Below are positions 47,507-56,908 of a DNA stretch of 64,000 bases, piece after piece. Origin of the DNA: Siansivirga zeaxanthinifaciens CC-SAMT-1 (GTDB taxonomy: Bacteria > Bacteroidota > Bacteroidia > Flavobacteriales > Flavobacteriaceae); contig NZ_CP007202.1 in assembly GCF_000941055.1 (NCBI RefSeq), forward strand, positions 2,898,437 to 2,962,436. The letters are read 5' to 3'. The notes below the pieces were generated by a model. That model saw only the letters and a program-made list of their open reading frames with translations, did not search any database and was not told the origin of the DNA. A program made the translations under genes and the position numbers. Each line of letters opens with the position of its first letter. Positions within the stretch are counted from its first letter, which is position 1.

Positions 47507-48904
47507 TTATTTGTTAAAATTTCTTAAGCCAGGAACAATTTTAATTGTATTTATTTGATTGTCTTTTGGCCACTTTAACACTATTAATTTTTGAGCTTGT
47601 GCATCCCAAATTATATTGTTTGCATTAAAATAATCTGGAGATTTGAATGTTTCTAAGCCGACATTTTTTAAAGGATTGTAGAACACAACAAGGTCTTCAT
47701 TAATAATTACAGAAAATCCATCTGGATAATGTCTATTAGCTCCAACAAATATTTTAGATAACCCTTTGCTATTAGCGCTTTTTATTTTTAGGTTAAGTGT
47801 TCTAGTGGCATGGTTAAATAAAAACGACTCAATATCTCCTGCTATGGTTTGAGGAAATGGTCTTGCAATAACATCTGTAATATATTTACGCTCTACGGTG
47901 CCAACATCGGTGCTATCACTAAAAATGGACCAAGTTGATGGTCCACCAGGAAGAAAATGCTGCATGGTCCTATTTCCTAAAAACCAAGCTTTTATAGACC
48001 CAACCCCCATACGATCGAATACCTCGGCAGTTCTAATGTAAAGTTCTCTATATTTTAATTGTCCAAGGTTTCCTTCTATTAAAGTATCGGTTGTTGCAAA
48101 GGTAGGAAACCCCCATTCCCCAATTAAAATGGGAGCGTTTAGCATATCTGATTCATTATCAAATCGATCCATCACAGGCTTAATAAAGTCTATTTTATTC
48201 TGATAAATATGCGGTGCGAAAATGACATTTTTTCTATTGATTGGCGCTGTAATTTCAGCATATTGATTGTTATCAATACCTTCGCCTTTATTCATAAAAA
48301 TAGACTGAATTAGTATTTTTTTATTTGGATTAATTTTTTGACTTTCATCAATAATTTGCTGATATAATGGAATTAGATATTTTTTTGTTAAGTCTGAATA
48401 AGTAATATCCATAGTTAACTTTCTGGGTTCATTCACAACATCATAACCCAAAACAGAAGATTCTTTGGAATATCGATTCCAAATAACCTGCCAAGCATCT
48501 ATATAGGTGGCATACTCGCCTTTTTTATTTAGCCAAAATTCTTCCCAAATAAATTTATCTACACCATAAACGGTCATTTTAAATACCGTATTCATACCGG
48601 CATTTTTACCCAATGTAACTAAAGAATCTAACTTAACAAGGTAATTTGGTTCGAGTTTGCCTCCAGGAAAATTACTTAACTTACCTAGTTCTAAACGTAT
48701 TACTTGGGTATTAGCCCCCATGCGAACCATACGCATATAATCGTCACTATTAAAAAACACTTCTCCTTTGCCGTCGTTGGTATTAACTACAAATCCTCTG
48801 GGAATAATATGTCTGCCTGAATCATCTCTCAATCCATGTTTAATTTGAGATTGAGCAACAATACTAATAAGTAAAAAACAAAAAATAGTGACTTTAAAAT
48901 GCAT
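47507..48904 (-). CDS. GH5-family glycosidase
   Basis: Secreted clan GH-A enzyme, 465 aa from ATG 48904 (MHFKVTIFCFLLISIVAQSQ), with a good signal peptide. An in-frame start at 48934 exists, but the chosen start puts the shared upstream element 53 bases away, as in other blocks. The acid/base Glu is in YDVVNEPR (Glu159) and the nucleophile in LIGEWGFP (Glu263). IPRGFVVNTNDGKG opens the barrel, and a C-terminal GH5_C-like sandwich follows from about 365. The style recalls the endoglycoceramidase-like GH5 branch, but the substrate here is presumably an oligosaccharide of the target polymer. It is first gene of the nine-gene run ending at 33058. Confidence 0.87.
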   Translation of the reverse strand: MHFKVTIFCFLLISIVAQSQIKHGLRDDSGRHIIPRGFVVNTNDGKGEVFFNSDDYMRMVRMGANTQVIRLELGKLSNFPGGKLEPNYLVKLDSLVTLGKNAGMNTVFKMTVYGVDKFIWEEFWLNKKGEYATYIDAWQVIWNRYSKESSVLGYDVVNEPRKLTMDITYSDLTKKYLIPLYQQIIDESQKINPNKKILIQSIFMNKGEGIDNNQYAEITAPINRKNVIFAPHIYQNKIDFIKPVMDRFDNESDMLNAPILIGEWGFPTFATTDTLIEGNLGQLKYRELYIRTAEVFDRMGVGSIKAWFLGNRTMQHFLPGGPSTWSIFSDSTDVGTVERKYITDVIARPFPQTIAGDIESFLFNHATRTLNLKIKSANSKGLSKIFVGANRHYPDGFSVIINEDLVVFYNPLKNVGLETFKSPDYFNANNIIWDAQAQKLIVLKWPKDNQINTIKIVPGLRNFNK

Positions 48905-48957
48905 AAAAAAGTTTAGTTTAAAAATAAAGGGCAATTTAAAACATGATTATTTATTAT

Positions 48958-48973
48958 GTATCCTGTATTGTAC
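48958..48973 (-). promoter_or_regulatory. Shared upstream element (copy before GH5 operon)
   Basis: Plus-strand GTATCCTGTATTGTAC, the same 15 bases as in the 61254 copy except the last. Minus strand reads GTACAATACAGGATAC. It lies 53 bases before the chosen GH5 start and just upstream of the nine-gene run. Confidence 0.65.
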
Positions 48974-49010
48974 TGATTTACCATAATAATATCAATTTAT
49001 AACGATTTAC

Positions 49011-49046
49011 AAAAAAAAGACCGAAATATAATTATTCCGGTCTTTT
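49011..49046 (-). terminator. Rho-independent terminator after SusD
   Basis: Nine-bp stem (49015-49023 with 49038-49046; minus-strand AAAAGACCG ... CGGTCTTTT) with a 14-base loop, followed on the minus strand by a T-run. It starts 21 bases after the SusD stop. The A-tract on the other side would let it act in both directions, but there is no plus-strand gene to end. Confidence 0.85.
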
Positions 49047-49067
49047 CAAAACTAAATTAAAAACTTA

Positions 49068-50669
49068 TTAATTTCGGTATCCATTATTTGTTGGATCTGA
49101 CTCCAATAATTTAGGGTTTAATTGCAACTCAGATAATGGTACTGGTAATAATATATGATGAGGTCTAATATTTTCATTAGGTTTCCAAAAACGGTATTCA
49201 AGATTTTGAACTACATCTAATAAAATACCCCATCTAATTAAATCATATCTTCTGTGAGCTTCACCAGCCAACTCCCACTTCCGTTCATCATAAATAGCTT
49301 GTCTGAATTGTGCTTGTGTTAAACCTTTGATAGCCTCAGCTTCTCCAACTGTTGCATAAGCACGTTCTCTTATTTCTTTAATATATTCATAAGCCGTAGT
49401 TGGATTACCACCAGGACGCTCATTCTCACACTCAGCAGCCATCAAAGCAACATCAGCTAGACGAAATACCATTCTATTATCGGAGTGATTAAAACGTGGA
49501 GAAGAATCTAATTTTAAATTCATAAATTTTGGCATGTACGGAAATGCTAGCTCAAAACCTAAATAGCTATCTAAAACATTTAGTGGTCTTCTCAAATCGT
49601 TTAATGGAAACTTAGCCGCAAAATCTTTAGAGGCTATTTGTAAGCCTGTGCCATTAAAGGCTTCTCCCCTAGCTGTTAATGCAGCCGATAATGCAGCTCT
49701 TTGGGATGTGTTTTTAGGTTCGTCTCGTAAACGAGGATTAAACATACTCGGTCTCCAGTTACCATTTCCCCAAGCAGGGTTTAAGGTGCCTCCTGCTACA
49801 TCTACTAGCCCTTCCTCGTACTGGCTACGAATATCCTTGGCAAAATCTAAAGACCAAATAATTTCTGAGTTATACTCATTATCTGGATTAAAAACATCTG
49901 CATATGAGGAAAGAATTTTGTGATTAGAATTATTTATAATTTCTAAACATTTATCCAAACCAAGTTGCCATTTTTTTTCTTGCATGTAAATTTTTGCAAT
50001 TACAATTGAAGCGACCCATTTTGAAGCTCTTCCTCTTTGAGCTTCTGGATAAAAAGACTTCAATTTACTTTCGGCAAACTCTAAGTCGTCCAAAACACCT
50101 TCTAAAATGGTTTCTTTTGGTGTTCTGCCCAGAGTTCTAATTTGATTAATATTAATATTTTCAGTGTAATACGGTGCATCTCCCCATAAATTGGTAATAT
50201 GCCAATAAGCTAAACCCCTTAGAAGTCTAGCTTCTGCTATAATATCTGTTTGTGCACTTTGAGAAATTGCAGCATTACCATCTACTCTATCAACAATAAT
50301 ATTACAATTTAAAATTATTTTATAAAAGTCTTTCCAGGTATCACCTACACTCATTCTTTGAACAGATTCATCAGCTACGGCCTCGTTCATTGTATAATTT
50401 CCTATAGCTTCAACGAAATTTGCTACCCGATTAGGCTCAATAATATCAGCTCCGTTATCGTAAAAATGATCTAAACCTACTTGTCCATATATAGAATTAT
50501 TTTTATAAATAGCGTAAACGCCAGTAATGGCTTGTCTTGCATCTGATTCTGTTGCAAAGAAATTTTCAGGTGCGATAATATCTCTAGGGTCTTCTTCTAG
50601 AAATGAATCACAATTGTAAAATGAGCTAAGTGCAAGTAATATAAATATATATTTATTTATTGTTTTCAT
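49068..50669 (-). CDS. SusD/RagB-family surface glycan-binding lipoprotein
   Basis: Outer-membrane lipoprotein of 533 aa that captures oligosaccharides and forms the lid of the SusC transporter. Lipobox FYNC (Cys20), followed by the family start DSFLEEDPRDIIAPENFF. TPR-like helices (AEARLLRGLAYWHITNLWGD, YEYIKEIRERAY) and the typical end QAIYDERKWELAGEAHRRYDLIRWG are present. The last block (HILLPVPLSELQLNP) is also diagnostic. It lies 10 bases downstream of susC and is closed by the 49011 terminator, so the pair is its own transcription unit in the middle of the locus. Confidence 0.97.
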   Translation of the reverse strand: MKTINKYIFILLALSSFYNCDSFLEEDPRDIIAPENFFATESDARQAITGVYAIYKNNSIYGQVGLDHFYDNGADIIEPNRVANFVEAIGNYTMNEAVADESVQRMSVGDTWKDFYKIILNCNIIVDRVDGNAAISQSAQTDIIAEARLLRGLAYWHITNLWGDAPYYTENININQIRTLGRTPKETILEGVLDDLEFAESKLKSFYPEAQRGRASKWVASIVIAKIYMQEKKWQLGLDKCLEIINNSNHKILSSYADVFNPDNEYNSEIIWSLDFAKDIRSQYEEGLVDVAGGTLNPAWGNGNWRPSMFNPRLRDEPKNTSQRAALSAALTARGEAFNGTGLQIASKDFAAKFPLNDLRRPLNVLDSYLGFELAFPYMPKFMNLKLDSSPRFNHSDNRMVFRLADVALMAAECENERPGGNPTTAYEYIKEIRERAYATVGEAEAIKGLTQAQFRQAIYDERKWELAGEAHRRYDLIRWGILLDVVQNLEYRFWKPNENIRPHHILLPVPLSELQLNPKLLESDPTNNGYRN

Positions 50670-50679
50670 ATTAATTTGA

Positions 50680-53600
50680 TTAAAAAGTTACATTTAGTCC
50701 TATGCTAATAACCTTTGCATTTGGATACTCTCCGTTTGAAAATCCTTGAGCAATATTTCCTAATCCAGTATTTCCATAACGACTTGTTTCAGGATCGATT
50801 AACCTAAAATCTGATAATAACAATAGGTTTGTTCCTGAAGCATAAATGGACATTGCTTTAACACCTTCCCATCCAATTTTATCTACTGGAAGGTTATAAG
50901 TTAATTTCACATTCTTTAAACGTAAGTGCGTACCATCTTCAACATCCTCAGAAGTAGGAGGAATACCTGTTACTCCATCGGAACCTGCTCTAGGTATATT
51001 AGATAATGGATTATCTGGTGTCCAACGATCGGCTATCTCAGCATACTTTGGATTTTCACCGCGGGTCCAAAAATTACCTCTAGTTCTTAAATTATAAACT
51101 TCATTACCAACGGTACCTTGAATGTATACGTTTAAATCAAAATTTTTATAACGAAAGTTATTTTCAAAACCATAAATTAAATCTGGAAATGGATTACCTA
51201 ATACCACATAATCTTCGTTAGATATGATGTTGTCTGCTTGATCTGGGATACCGTCATTGTTAGTATCAACTGTTAATTGGTTTTCAAATCTTGGTCCACC
51301 AACTACTTGAGAACCTGGCAACAAACCAGAAGCATCAATTTCTGCTTGACTCTTCCAAGTACCTAAGTAATTGGCTCCAGTAAATACAGGGACTGTTTCG
51401 CCTACTATAAGACGTAGATTACCAGCACCTACAATTTGATCTACTACCAAATCTATGAAATCTTTACCTCCAAGATCTAGTATTTTGTTCTTGTTTGAAG
51501 AAAGGGTTAATGTAGACCCCCAAGTAAAGTGATTATTTCTAATGTTGGTTGTGTTAATTAAAAACTCCCAACCTTTATTTTCAAGCGACCCTACGTTTTG
51601 TAGCTGTGTTTGAAAACCTGTTTGCCTAGGAATTGATACATCTAACAGTAAATCATTTGTTTTCTTACGATAGTAATTAAACTCTGTAAATATTCTACCA
51701 TTAAAAAGCGAAGCTTCTAGAGCTATATCATAAGATGACGTTGTTTCCCATTGTAAATCTGGGTTTGCGGGTCTTCCCAAAGTTAAACCCGGTAATTCTA
51801 CCCCATTATAAGATGTATTAGCTTCCTCATAAATAGGCAAGGTACTATAAGGTAAAATAGCCTGATTTCCTGATTTACCATAACTTGCTCTTAACTTTAA
51901 ATCACTAAATACGCTTTGGTTTTGCATAAATGGTTCTTCAGAAATTTTCCAAGCACCTGCTACGGATGGGAAAAATGCATATTTATTACCAGGTGCAAAT
52001 TTCGAGCTACCATCGCTTCTTCCTACTAAAGTTAATAAATATTTGTCTTTATAGCTATAATTAAGCCTTCCAAAAAAGGATACAATTTGTTCGCTTACAA
52101 AGCTACTTCTTACAACATTTCTAGTTGGATCAGTTCCTAGATTTAGGTTATTAAACTGTGTTGCATCGGTAGTAAAACCAAATGATTGCGCTAGAACAGA
52201 CTCACTAGAACTCTTTTGAAAAGATGCACCTCCAAGCATAGTTAAATTATGGTTTTCTCCTAATTTTGTGCTGTATTGAATCGTGTTTTCATTGTTCCAG
52301 TTTAAGCTTGCAACTGAAGAAATTCTTGCATTTCCAGTCTCGCCCACAACCGTTAGATCTGGTCTTTGGCTAGAAGTAAACTCGTTTCTCTTGCTATTAT
52401 CAATCTCAGGATTAAAAGTAGAACGAATAATTAAATTTTTAATGGGACTGTATTCTAGATACATCGTTCCCAAGAAATTAGTACCAATTGTTTCATCAGT
52501 ATCCAATTGAGCTGTTGCTAATGGATTGTTAAAAGGCGCCCCAATGACATCATTGAATCCATTGAAAGATCCATCATCATTATAAATAGGTTGCGTTGGC
52601 AAAATATTTAATAATCCGCCATAAGCTACAACACCATTGTCTTGCTTTATTCTGGAGTAATTAACTCTGAATCCTGCTTTTAATTTATCACTTAATTTAA
52701 AATCAACATTTGATCTGAAAATATATTTTTCAATTCCAGAATTCTTTATTAATCCGTCTTGATGGAAGAAATTCAAAGAGTTATAATAATTTACATTACC
52801 ATTTTCAGAAGAACCAGCAATAGATAAATCGGCATTATAAATTGGTGATGGATCTAGCAATAAATCAAAATAATCATTATCTGGGTAATCAGATGGATTC
52901 CCAGGAAATGGTTCTGCAACGCCTCTAAAACGAGCATCCTCGTTAGTATAGGCAATTTGTTCTGCTTGAGATAGAAAGGCAGGCCTTTCTGGAACCAATT
53001 GAGTACTTGTATAAATACCCACATTTACTTGGGGTTTACCCCCACCAATATTCGCTCCATTTTTTGTAGTTACCAAAATAACACCATTAGCCCCCCTAGA
53101 TCCATAAATAGCTATAGAAGATGCATCTTTTAAAATCTCAACCGATTTAATATCATTGGCGTTCAGATTATTCAAATTAAAATTAGTGCCTACAATAATT
53201 CCATCGACAACCCAAAGCGGTTGGTTATTTCCAGTAATAGAGTTTCCTCCTCTTACCCTAATAGATGTTCCCGCACCAGGAGCTCCACTTGTTTGAGTAA
53301 CTTGAACACCTGCTGCTCTACCTTGTAAAGCTTGATCTACTCTTGCAACGGGGAGGCTAGCTATATCTTCTGAACTTATTGATGATACAGCCCCTGTTAA
53401 ATCAGATTTACGTTGGGTACCATATCCAATAACTACAACTTCGTCCAATTTGTTGTCGGCAACTAAATTCACGTTAATAGTTTTTTGGTTACCTACTAAA
53501 ACGCTTTGAGTTGCGTAACCAACATACGAAAACACTAATGTGCTTTGTGGACTAGCTTCAAGGATATAATTCCCATCAAAATCGGTACTCGTTCCTTTTG

Positions 53601-53763
53601 TCATACCCTTAATTAAAACTGTAGCCCCCGGTAATGGTTGTCCATCTGCTGTAACAGTTCCAGAAATTGTTTGTGAATTAATCACTATAAAACTGGATAG
53701 TGCAAAGAATAAACACAACCAAGATTTTTTAAATCTTGGAAATGAATTTAATTTTAGTTTCAT
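50680..53763 (-). CDS. SusC/RagA-family TonB-dependent outer-membrane transporter
   Basis: TonB-linked importer of 1027 aa. The signal peptide ends near INSQ. A carboxypeptidase-regulatory-like domain (TISGTVTADGQPLPGATVLIKG, about 32-110) is followed by the TonB-box-like DEVVVIGYG, the plug with GRAAGVQVTQTSGAPGAG and the SusC hallmark VEILKDASSIAIYGSRGANG, and a 22-strand barrel ending in a strand-like IGLNVTF. Import of oligosaccharides into the periplasm is the expected role. It is the only SusC in the window, which implies that one polymer type is taken up. Upstream is the shared element at 53819-53835. Confidence 0.97.
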   Translation of the reverse strand: MKLKLNSFPRFKKSWLCLFFALSSFIVINSQTISGTVTADGQPLPGATVLIKGMTKGTSTDFDGNYILEASPQSTLVFSYVGYATQSVLVGNQKTINVNLVADNKLDEVVVIGYGTQRKSDLTGAVSSISSEDIASLPVARVDQALQGRAAGVQVTQTSGAPGAGTSIRVRGGNSITGNNQPLWVVDGIIVGTNFNLNNLNANDIKSVEILKDASSIAIYGSRGANGVILVTTKNGANIGGGKPQVNVGIYTSTQLVPERPAFLSQAEQIAYTNEDARFRGVAEPFPGNPSDYPDNDYFDLLLDPSPIYNADLSIAGSSENGNVNYYNSLNFFHQDGLIKNSGIEKYIFRSNVDFKLSDKLKAGFRVNYSRIKQDNGVVAYGGLLNILPTQPIYNDDGSFNGFNDVIGAPFNNPLATAQLDTDETIGTNFLGTMYLEYSPIKNLIIRSTFNPEIDNSKRNEFTSSQRPDLTVVGETGNARISSVASLNWNNENTIQYSTKLGENHNLTMLGGASFQKSSSESVLAQSFGFTTDATQFNNLNLGTDPTRNVVRSSFVSEQIVSFFGRLNYSYKDKYLLTLVGRSDGSSKFAPGNKYAFFPSVAGAWKISEEPFMQNQSVFSDLKLRASYGKSGNQAILPYSTLPIYEEANTSYNGVELPGLTLGRPANPDLQWETTSSYDIALEASLFNGRIFTEFNYYRKKTNDLLLDVSIPRQTGFQTQLQNVGSLENKGWEFLINTTNIRNNHFTWGSTLTLSSNKNKILDLGGKDFIDLVVDQIVGAGNLRLIVGETVPVFTGANYLGTWKSQAEIDASGLLPGSQVVGGPRFENQLTVDTNNDGIPDQADNIISNEDYVVLGNPFPDLIYGFENNFRYKNFDLNVYIQGTVGNEVYNLRTRGNFWTRGENPKYAEIADRWTPDNPLSNIPRAGSDGVTGIPPTSEDVEDGTHLRLKNVKLTYNLPVDKIGWEGVKAMSIYASGTNLLLLSDFRLIDPETSRYGNTGLGNIAQGFSNGEYPNAKVISIGLNVTF

Positions 53764-54060
53764 ATTTATTTAGTTAATTGGTTTATTAAGCTAAATTTAT
53801 ATAGACTCGATATGTACTCTATCCTGTTTTGTAAGGGTGAAAAAATAAAATGATTAAATTTTTAGCATTTTATTTTAATATAATCGAATAAAAGTGTTAA
53901 TAAATAAGCGATATAAGAATTTTTATATTAAAAAATTACAAATGACATTTTTAACTTAAAAACAAGAATATTATTTAGTAAAAATGTAAACCAGTTTAAT
54001 AAACTAAACAATTAATCAGGTGTTTTAGGTTAATAATTAACTAAATAAATTTGAATAATA
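53764..54060. other. Intergenic region before SusC
   Basis: The longest gap in the window (297 bases), very AT-rich. It contains the shared element at 53819-53835. Apart from a weak AT-only palindrome (54029-54041) I see no gene, terminator or RNA here. Confidence 0.6.
53819..53835 (-). promoter_or_regulatory. Shared upstream element (copy before SusC)
   Basis: Plus-strand CTATCCTGTTTTGTAAG; minus strand CTTACAAAACAGGATAG. It ends 55 bases before the SusC start codon. Confidence 0.65.
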
Positions 54061-55719
54061 TTACTGAGGAATTAATTCTATTAACTTAACACTATGTGGT
54101 TCTAATTCTACTTTCAGGGTAAGATTTCCGTCCTTTTTGTTAACAGTAACATTGCTTGCTGTTTTAGACAGTTTAGCCAGATTTTCATACTTAGCCATAT
54201 TAGCATTTAATACATTTTCCCAACCGGTATTAAAACGATCGGAAATGCGATTAGCATAAATACGACCATTACTTATCTCACTTATTCCAGCATTACGAAG
54301 GTCTTTATATAACTCGTGCATCATGATGCTATTATTCTTATCAACAGTCCATTCGTTCATGCTCCACTTAGTGCCACTTGCAATTAAGCCGCCTTCTAAC
54401 CTTGGGTAAATCGTATTTTTATTTGTACTTGTTCTACTTGGATTATGATTGTACACCAATAAATAAAAAGCATTATTTTTTTCAACAGGTATTACACCAG
54501 CATATCCTGAAAGATTATGATTTGCCTGAAGTCTATTACCACCTTCCATCATTTGAAACATTTTAGAGACATTTCGTCTTCCTTGAGGCAAGTTACTCCC
54601 TTCAATTTCTTGCCCCCAATCATAAATTTCGTTAATTTTATACTTAAATGCCATTTCGGCAATGGTTGCATACCAACTGGCACCAAGTTCTGTTGCATCG
54701 TTTAAACTAACACCTCTTTTCGCATTTTCGTCTCTTAGCATACCGAATTCGTGTATTTCAAGAGGGATATCTGCAAATTGAGAGTAGCTATCCAAACTAT
54801 TTCGATAAGGTCCAATATCGCCTGCTAGTTTTACGGTATTTTGATCTATTTTTTCGTAATAAGAAATACAAAAAAAACTCATTTTTGTACCTTTTTGTCC
54901 CGTTACATAATTGGTTCCATTAGCGCAATGGTCTATAAGTTCTGTTTTAAACTTAGCAACACCTTCGGTAAGCATATTTCCAGGCCCAATAATGGCATCT
55001 GGAATAACTTTTAAAACTTCATCAACCGTTATGTCGTAATGTTTAAAATAATCTTCTTTGGTACCACGCCAGTGGTCTGGACTATAATTAGGTTCTGTTG
55101 CTACTCTAAAGCGCCAGGTTTTAACCTCTGCCATTCCAAATTCGTTAACTAAGGTATTTAAAAAGGCGTTTATATATTGTCTCCATAAATTATAATCTAT
55201 TGGTGGCTTAGAATTTCCATAAGTGTCTACTACTTTTGGCAAACTCATCTCCCATGGCACATTATCTAAAACAATACGCGGCTTTAAACCTGTAAGCCTA
55301 AAGTTACGCATGCTTGTAAGGAGTCCGCTAAAATCAGTAATAATATTACCAGACCCATCAACGCCTTGGTAATACTCGTTTAAGTTATCGGTTCTTCCAC
55401 CAAGCATTCGCACTAAATTATAGCTCTTCACATACTCTTTAGCGTTTTCTACTTCTCCAGTTCTAAATCCTGAACTATTAAAACGTGTTTGGTTTATCAT
55501 TGGTCTTGTAGACCAAAAATTATAAAACGTTCCCACTACTGCCCCAGTGTTAATGGTTACTAGCTTAGCAGGATCTACTGGTGCTTGAGGTATTTCTGGT
55601 TCTGGTGTTTCAATTATTTCTTTTTCTACATCCTCAGACTTTGAGCAAGTGTAAAAAAGAGAAAATGCAGAAACAAACAACAAAAAGGCAACTAATTTCC
55701 TAGTTTGCGCGTAAAACAT
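54061..55719 (-). CDS. GH39-like clan GH-A glycosidase (lipoprotein)
   Basis: Lipoprotein of 552 aa (lipobox LFYTC, Cys25) with a Pro/Glu-rich spacer (about 28-50). The barrel follows; the acid/base Glu is in RVATEPNYSPDHW (Glu209) and the nucleophile in LEIHEFGML (Glu324), the layout of GH39 (xylosidase/iduronidase family). A C-terminal beta-sandwich (about 465-552, ending in EPHSVKLIELIPQ) is as in relatives. GH39 contains alpha-L-iduronidases and beta-xylosidases, so either iduronic acid or xylose of ulvan is plausible. It has its own upstream element and stands between the PL25-like block and SusCD. Confidence 0.8.
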   Translation of the reverse strand: MFYAQTRKLVAFLLFVSAFSLFYTCSKSEDVEKEIIETPEPEIPQAPVDPAKLVTINTGAVVGTFYNFWSTRPMINQTRFNSSGFRTGEVENAKEYVKSYNLVRMLGGRTDNLNEYYQGVDGSGNIITDFSGLLTSMRNFRLTGLKPRIVLDNVPWEMSLPKVVDTYGNSKPPIDYNLWRQYINAFLNTLVNEFGMAEVKTWRFRVATEPNYSPDHWRGTKEDYFKHYDITVDEVLKVIPDAIIGPGNMLTEGVAKFKTELIDHCANGTNYVTGQKGTKMSFFCISYYEKIDQNTVKLAGDIGPYRNSLDSYSQFADIPLEIHEFGMLRDENAKRGVSLNDATELGASWYATIAEMAFKYKINEIYDWGQEIEGSNLPQGRRNVSKMFQMMEGGNRLQANHNLSGYAGVIPVEKNNAFYLLVYNHNPSRTSTNKNTIYPRLEGGLIASGTKWSMNEWTVDKNNSIMMHELYKDLRNAGISEISNGRIYANRISDRFNTGWENVLNANMAKYENLAKLSKTASNVTVNKKDGNLTLKVELEPHSVKLIELIPQ

Positions 55720-55773
55720 ATGTGATTTTCTTTTTAGTTAACAATTTAAATGAAAACATCTCTTTTATATTAT

Positions 55774-55791
55774 CTATCCTTTATTGTCATG
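55774..55791 (-). promoter_or_regulatory. Shared upstream element (copy before the GH39-like gene)
   Basis: Plus-strand CTATCCTTTATTGTCATG; minus strand CATGACAATAAAGGATAG, one base different from the 61254 copy over the central part. It ends 54 bases before the start codon. Confidence 0.65.
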
Positions 55792-55850
55792 ATAAAAAAT
55801 AAATGTTGCTAATTATCAAATTCTTATTAACAAAAATTTAAAAAAGCTAT

Positions 55851-56861
55851 CTATAATTTAATGATTTTTTTTGAAAAGGTCCTTACTGAATCGCTAATTG
55901 AAATAAAATAAACACCAGTTTCTACATGACTCATATCGATAGTTTGATTGGAATTTTTACTTACAGTTTCACTTATGATTGTACCGTAAATATTTGAAAT
56001 AACCAGTTTTGAATTACTGGGTATATTAATAAGTTCTAGTTTACCATTTGTTGGGATTGGAAATACCTTTATGTCTTTAAACGATTTTGAATTGACAGAA
56101 AGGGAACTGTCGTAACACATAGATTCACTATTAGTTAAATTAAAAGCAACCGAATCAGAAACATCAACTCTTCTTAAAACCATTTTATCCATAAAAAAGA
56201 AATTTGACCTAGCATCGACAATTATAGAATAATTGCCCGCTGTATTAAAAGTTGCCCATATAAATCTAAAGGAATCTCCATCGTTAGTGTTTGTTACAAA
56301 ACCCCAGCGCTGTTCAGGAGTCGAATTTATGGGGTGTCTGTTCATAAAAGCCTTAAAATAACCATTAACACTTGAACCTAAAGGACAATCTCTATTTGGA
56401 TTCGTATTACAATTAGGTTTTGGTTCTAATGCAACAGCATCGGTAGCGTTGCCTGACTTTGTTGCATAAAAATCATCAGCATCAATACGAAGCCAAGCAT
56501 CATTGTGCTCTCCTCCAGAACTACCTGTACCAATGCGCCCTCGCCATGCAAATCTATAGGTGCCTGGATTATTAATTTTTATGTTATATGTTATTGGCGA
56601 ACCAGAAAGGGCATTGAAAGATTCTGTGCCATTCCAAAATATATAATTAATTGTTGATCCAGGTAAATTAGGGTCTGATTCACTTCCTGTTTGCCAATTT
56701 GATCCAGAAGGTAAAACACCAGATTCCATCTCAATGGTTAACAGTCCATTTTGTTCTTCGAATGGCAATACCCCATTACAAGCTGCAACTTGTGAAAACA
56801 ATGGCATTGAAATTAGTAACGTAATTAAAAATAATATAATCTTTGTTGAAAATATGTTCAT
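55851..56861 (-). CDS. Secreted carbohydrate-binding-like protein with type IX sorting tail
   Basis: I start it at the ATG 56861-56859 (MNIFSTKIILFLI; 336 aa) rather than an upstream GTG. The signal peptide ends near PLFSQ. One beta-sandwich module (about 35-240) opens with LPFEEQNGLLTIEMESG and has NPGTYRFAWRGRIGTGSSGG and FFFMDKMVLRRVDVS, similar in plan to the module at 34754. The last 75 residues are a type IX secretion/sorting tail (IKVFPIPTNGKLELINI ... TGVYFISISDSV). There are no catalytic motifs. It probably binds the polymer at the cell surface or in the medium, near the PL25-like enzyme encoded 29-48 bases upstream. Confidence 0.75.
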   Translation of the reverse strand: MNIFSTKIILFLITLLISMPLFSQVAACNGVLPFEEQNGLLTIEMESGVLPSGSNWQTGSESDPNLPGSTINYIFWNGTESFNALSGSPITYNIKINNPGTYRFAWRGRIGTGSSGGEHNDAWLRIDADDFYATKSGNATDAVALEPKPNCNTNPNRDCPLGSSVNGYFKAFMNRHPINSTPEQRWGFVTNTNDGDSFRFIWATFNTAGNYSIIVDARSNFFFMDKMVLRRVDVSDSVAFNLTNSESMCYDSSLSVNSKSFKDIKVFPIPTNGKLELINIPSNSKLVISNIYGTIISETVSKNSNQTIDMSHVETGVYFISISDSVRTFSKKIIKL

Positions 56862-56908
56862 TATTATTAAATTTTGCACTTATTTATTTTAAAATCTTTT
56901 AAGTTTCA

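Noticed and set aside
54029-54041. Palindrome GTTAATAATTAAC downstream of no gene end, tested as terminator
   Set aside because: It is AT-only and short, has no T-run in the right place, and lies upstream of SusC and just past the start-distal end of the gap; chance is likely in such AT-rich DNA.
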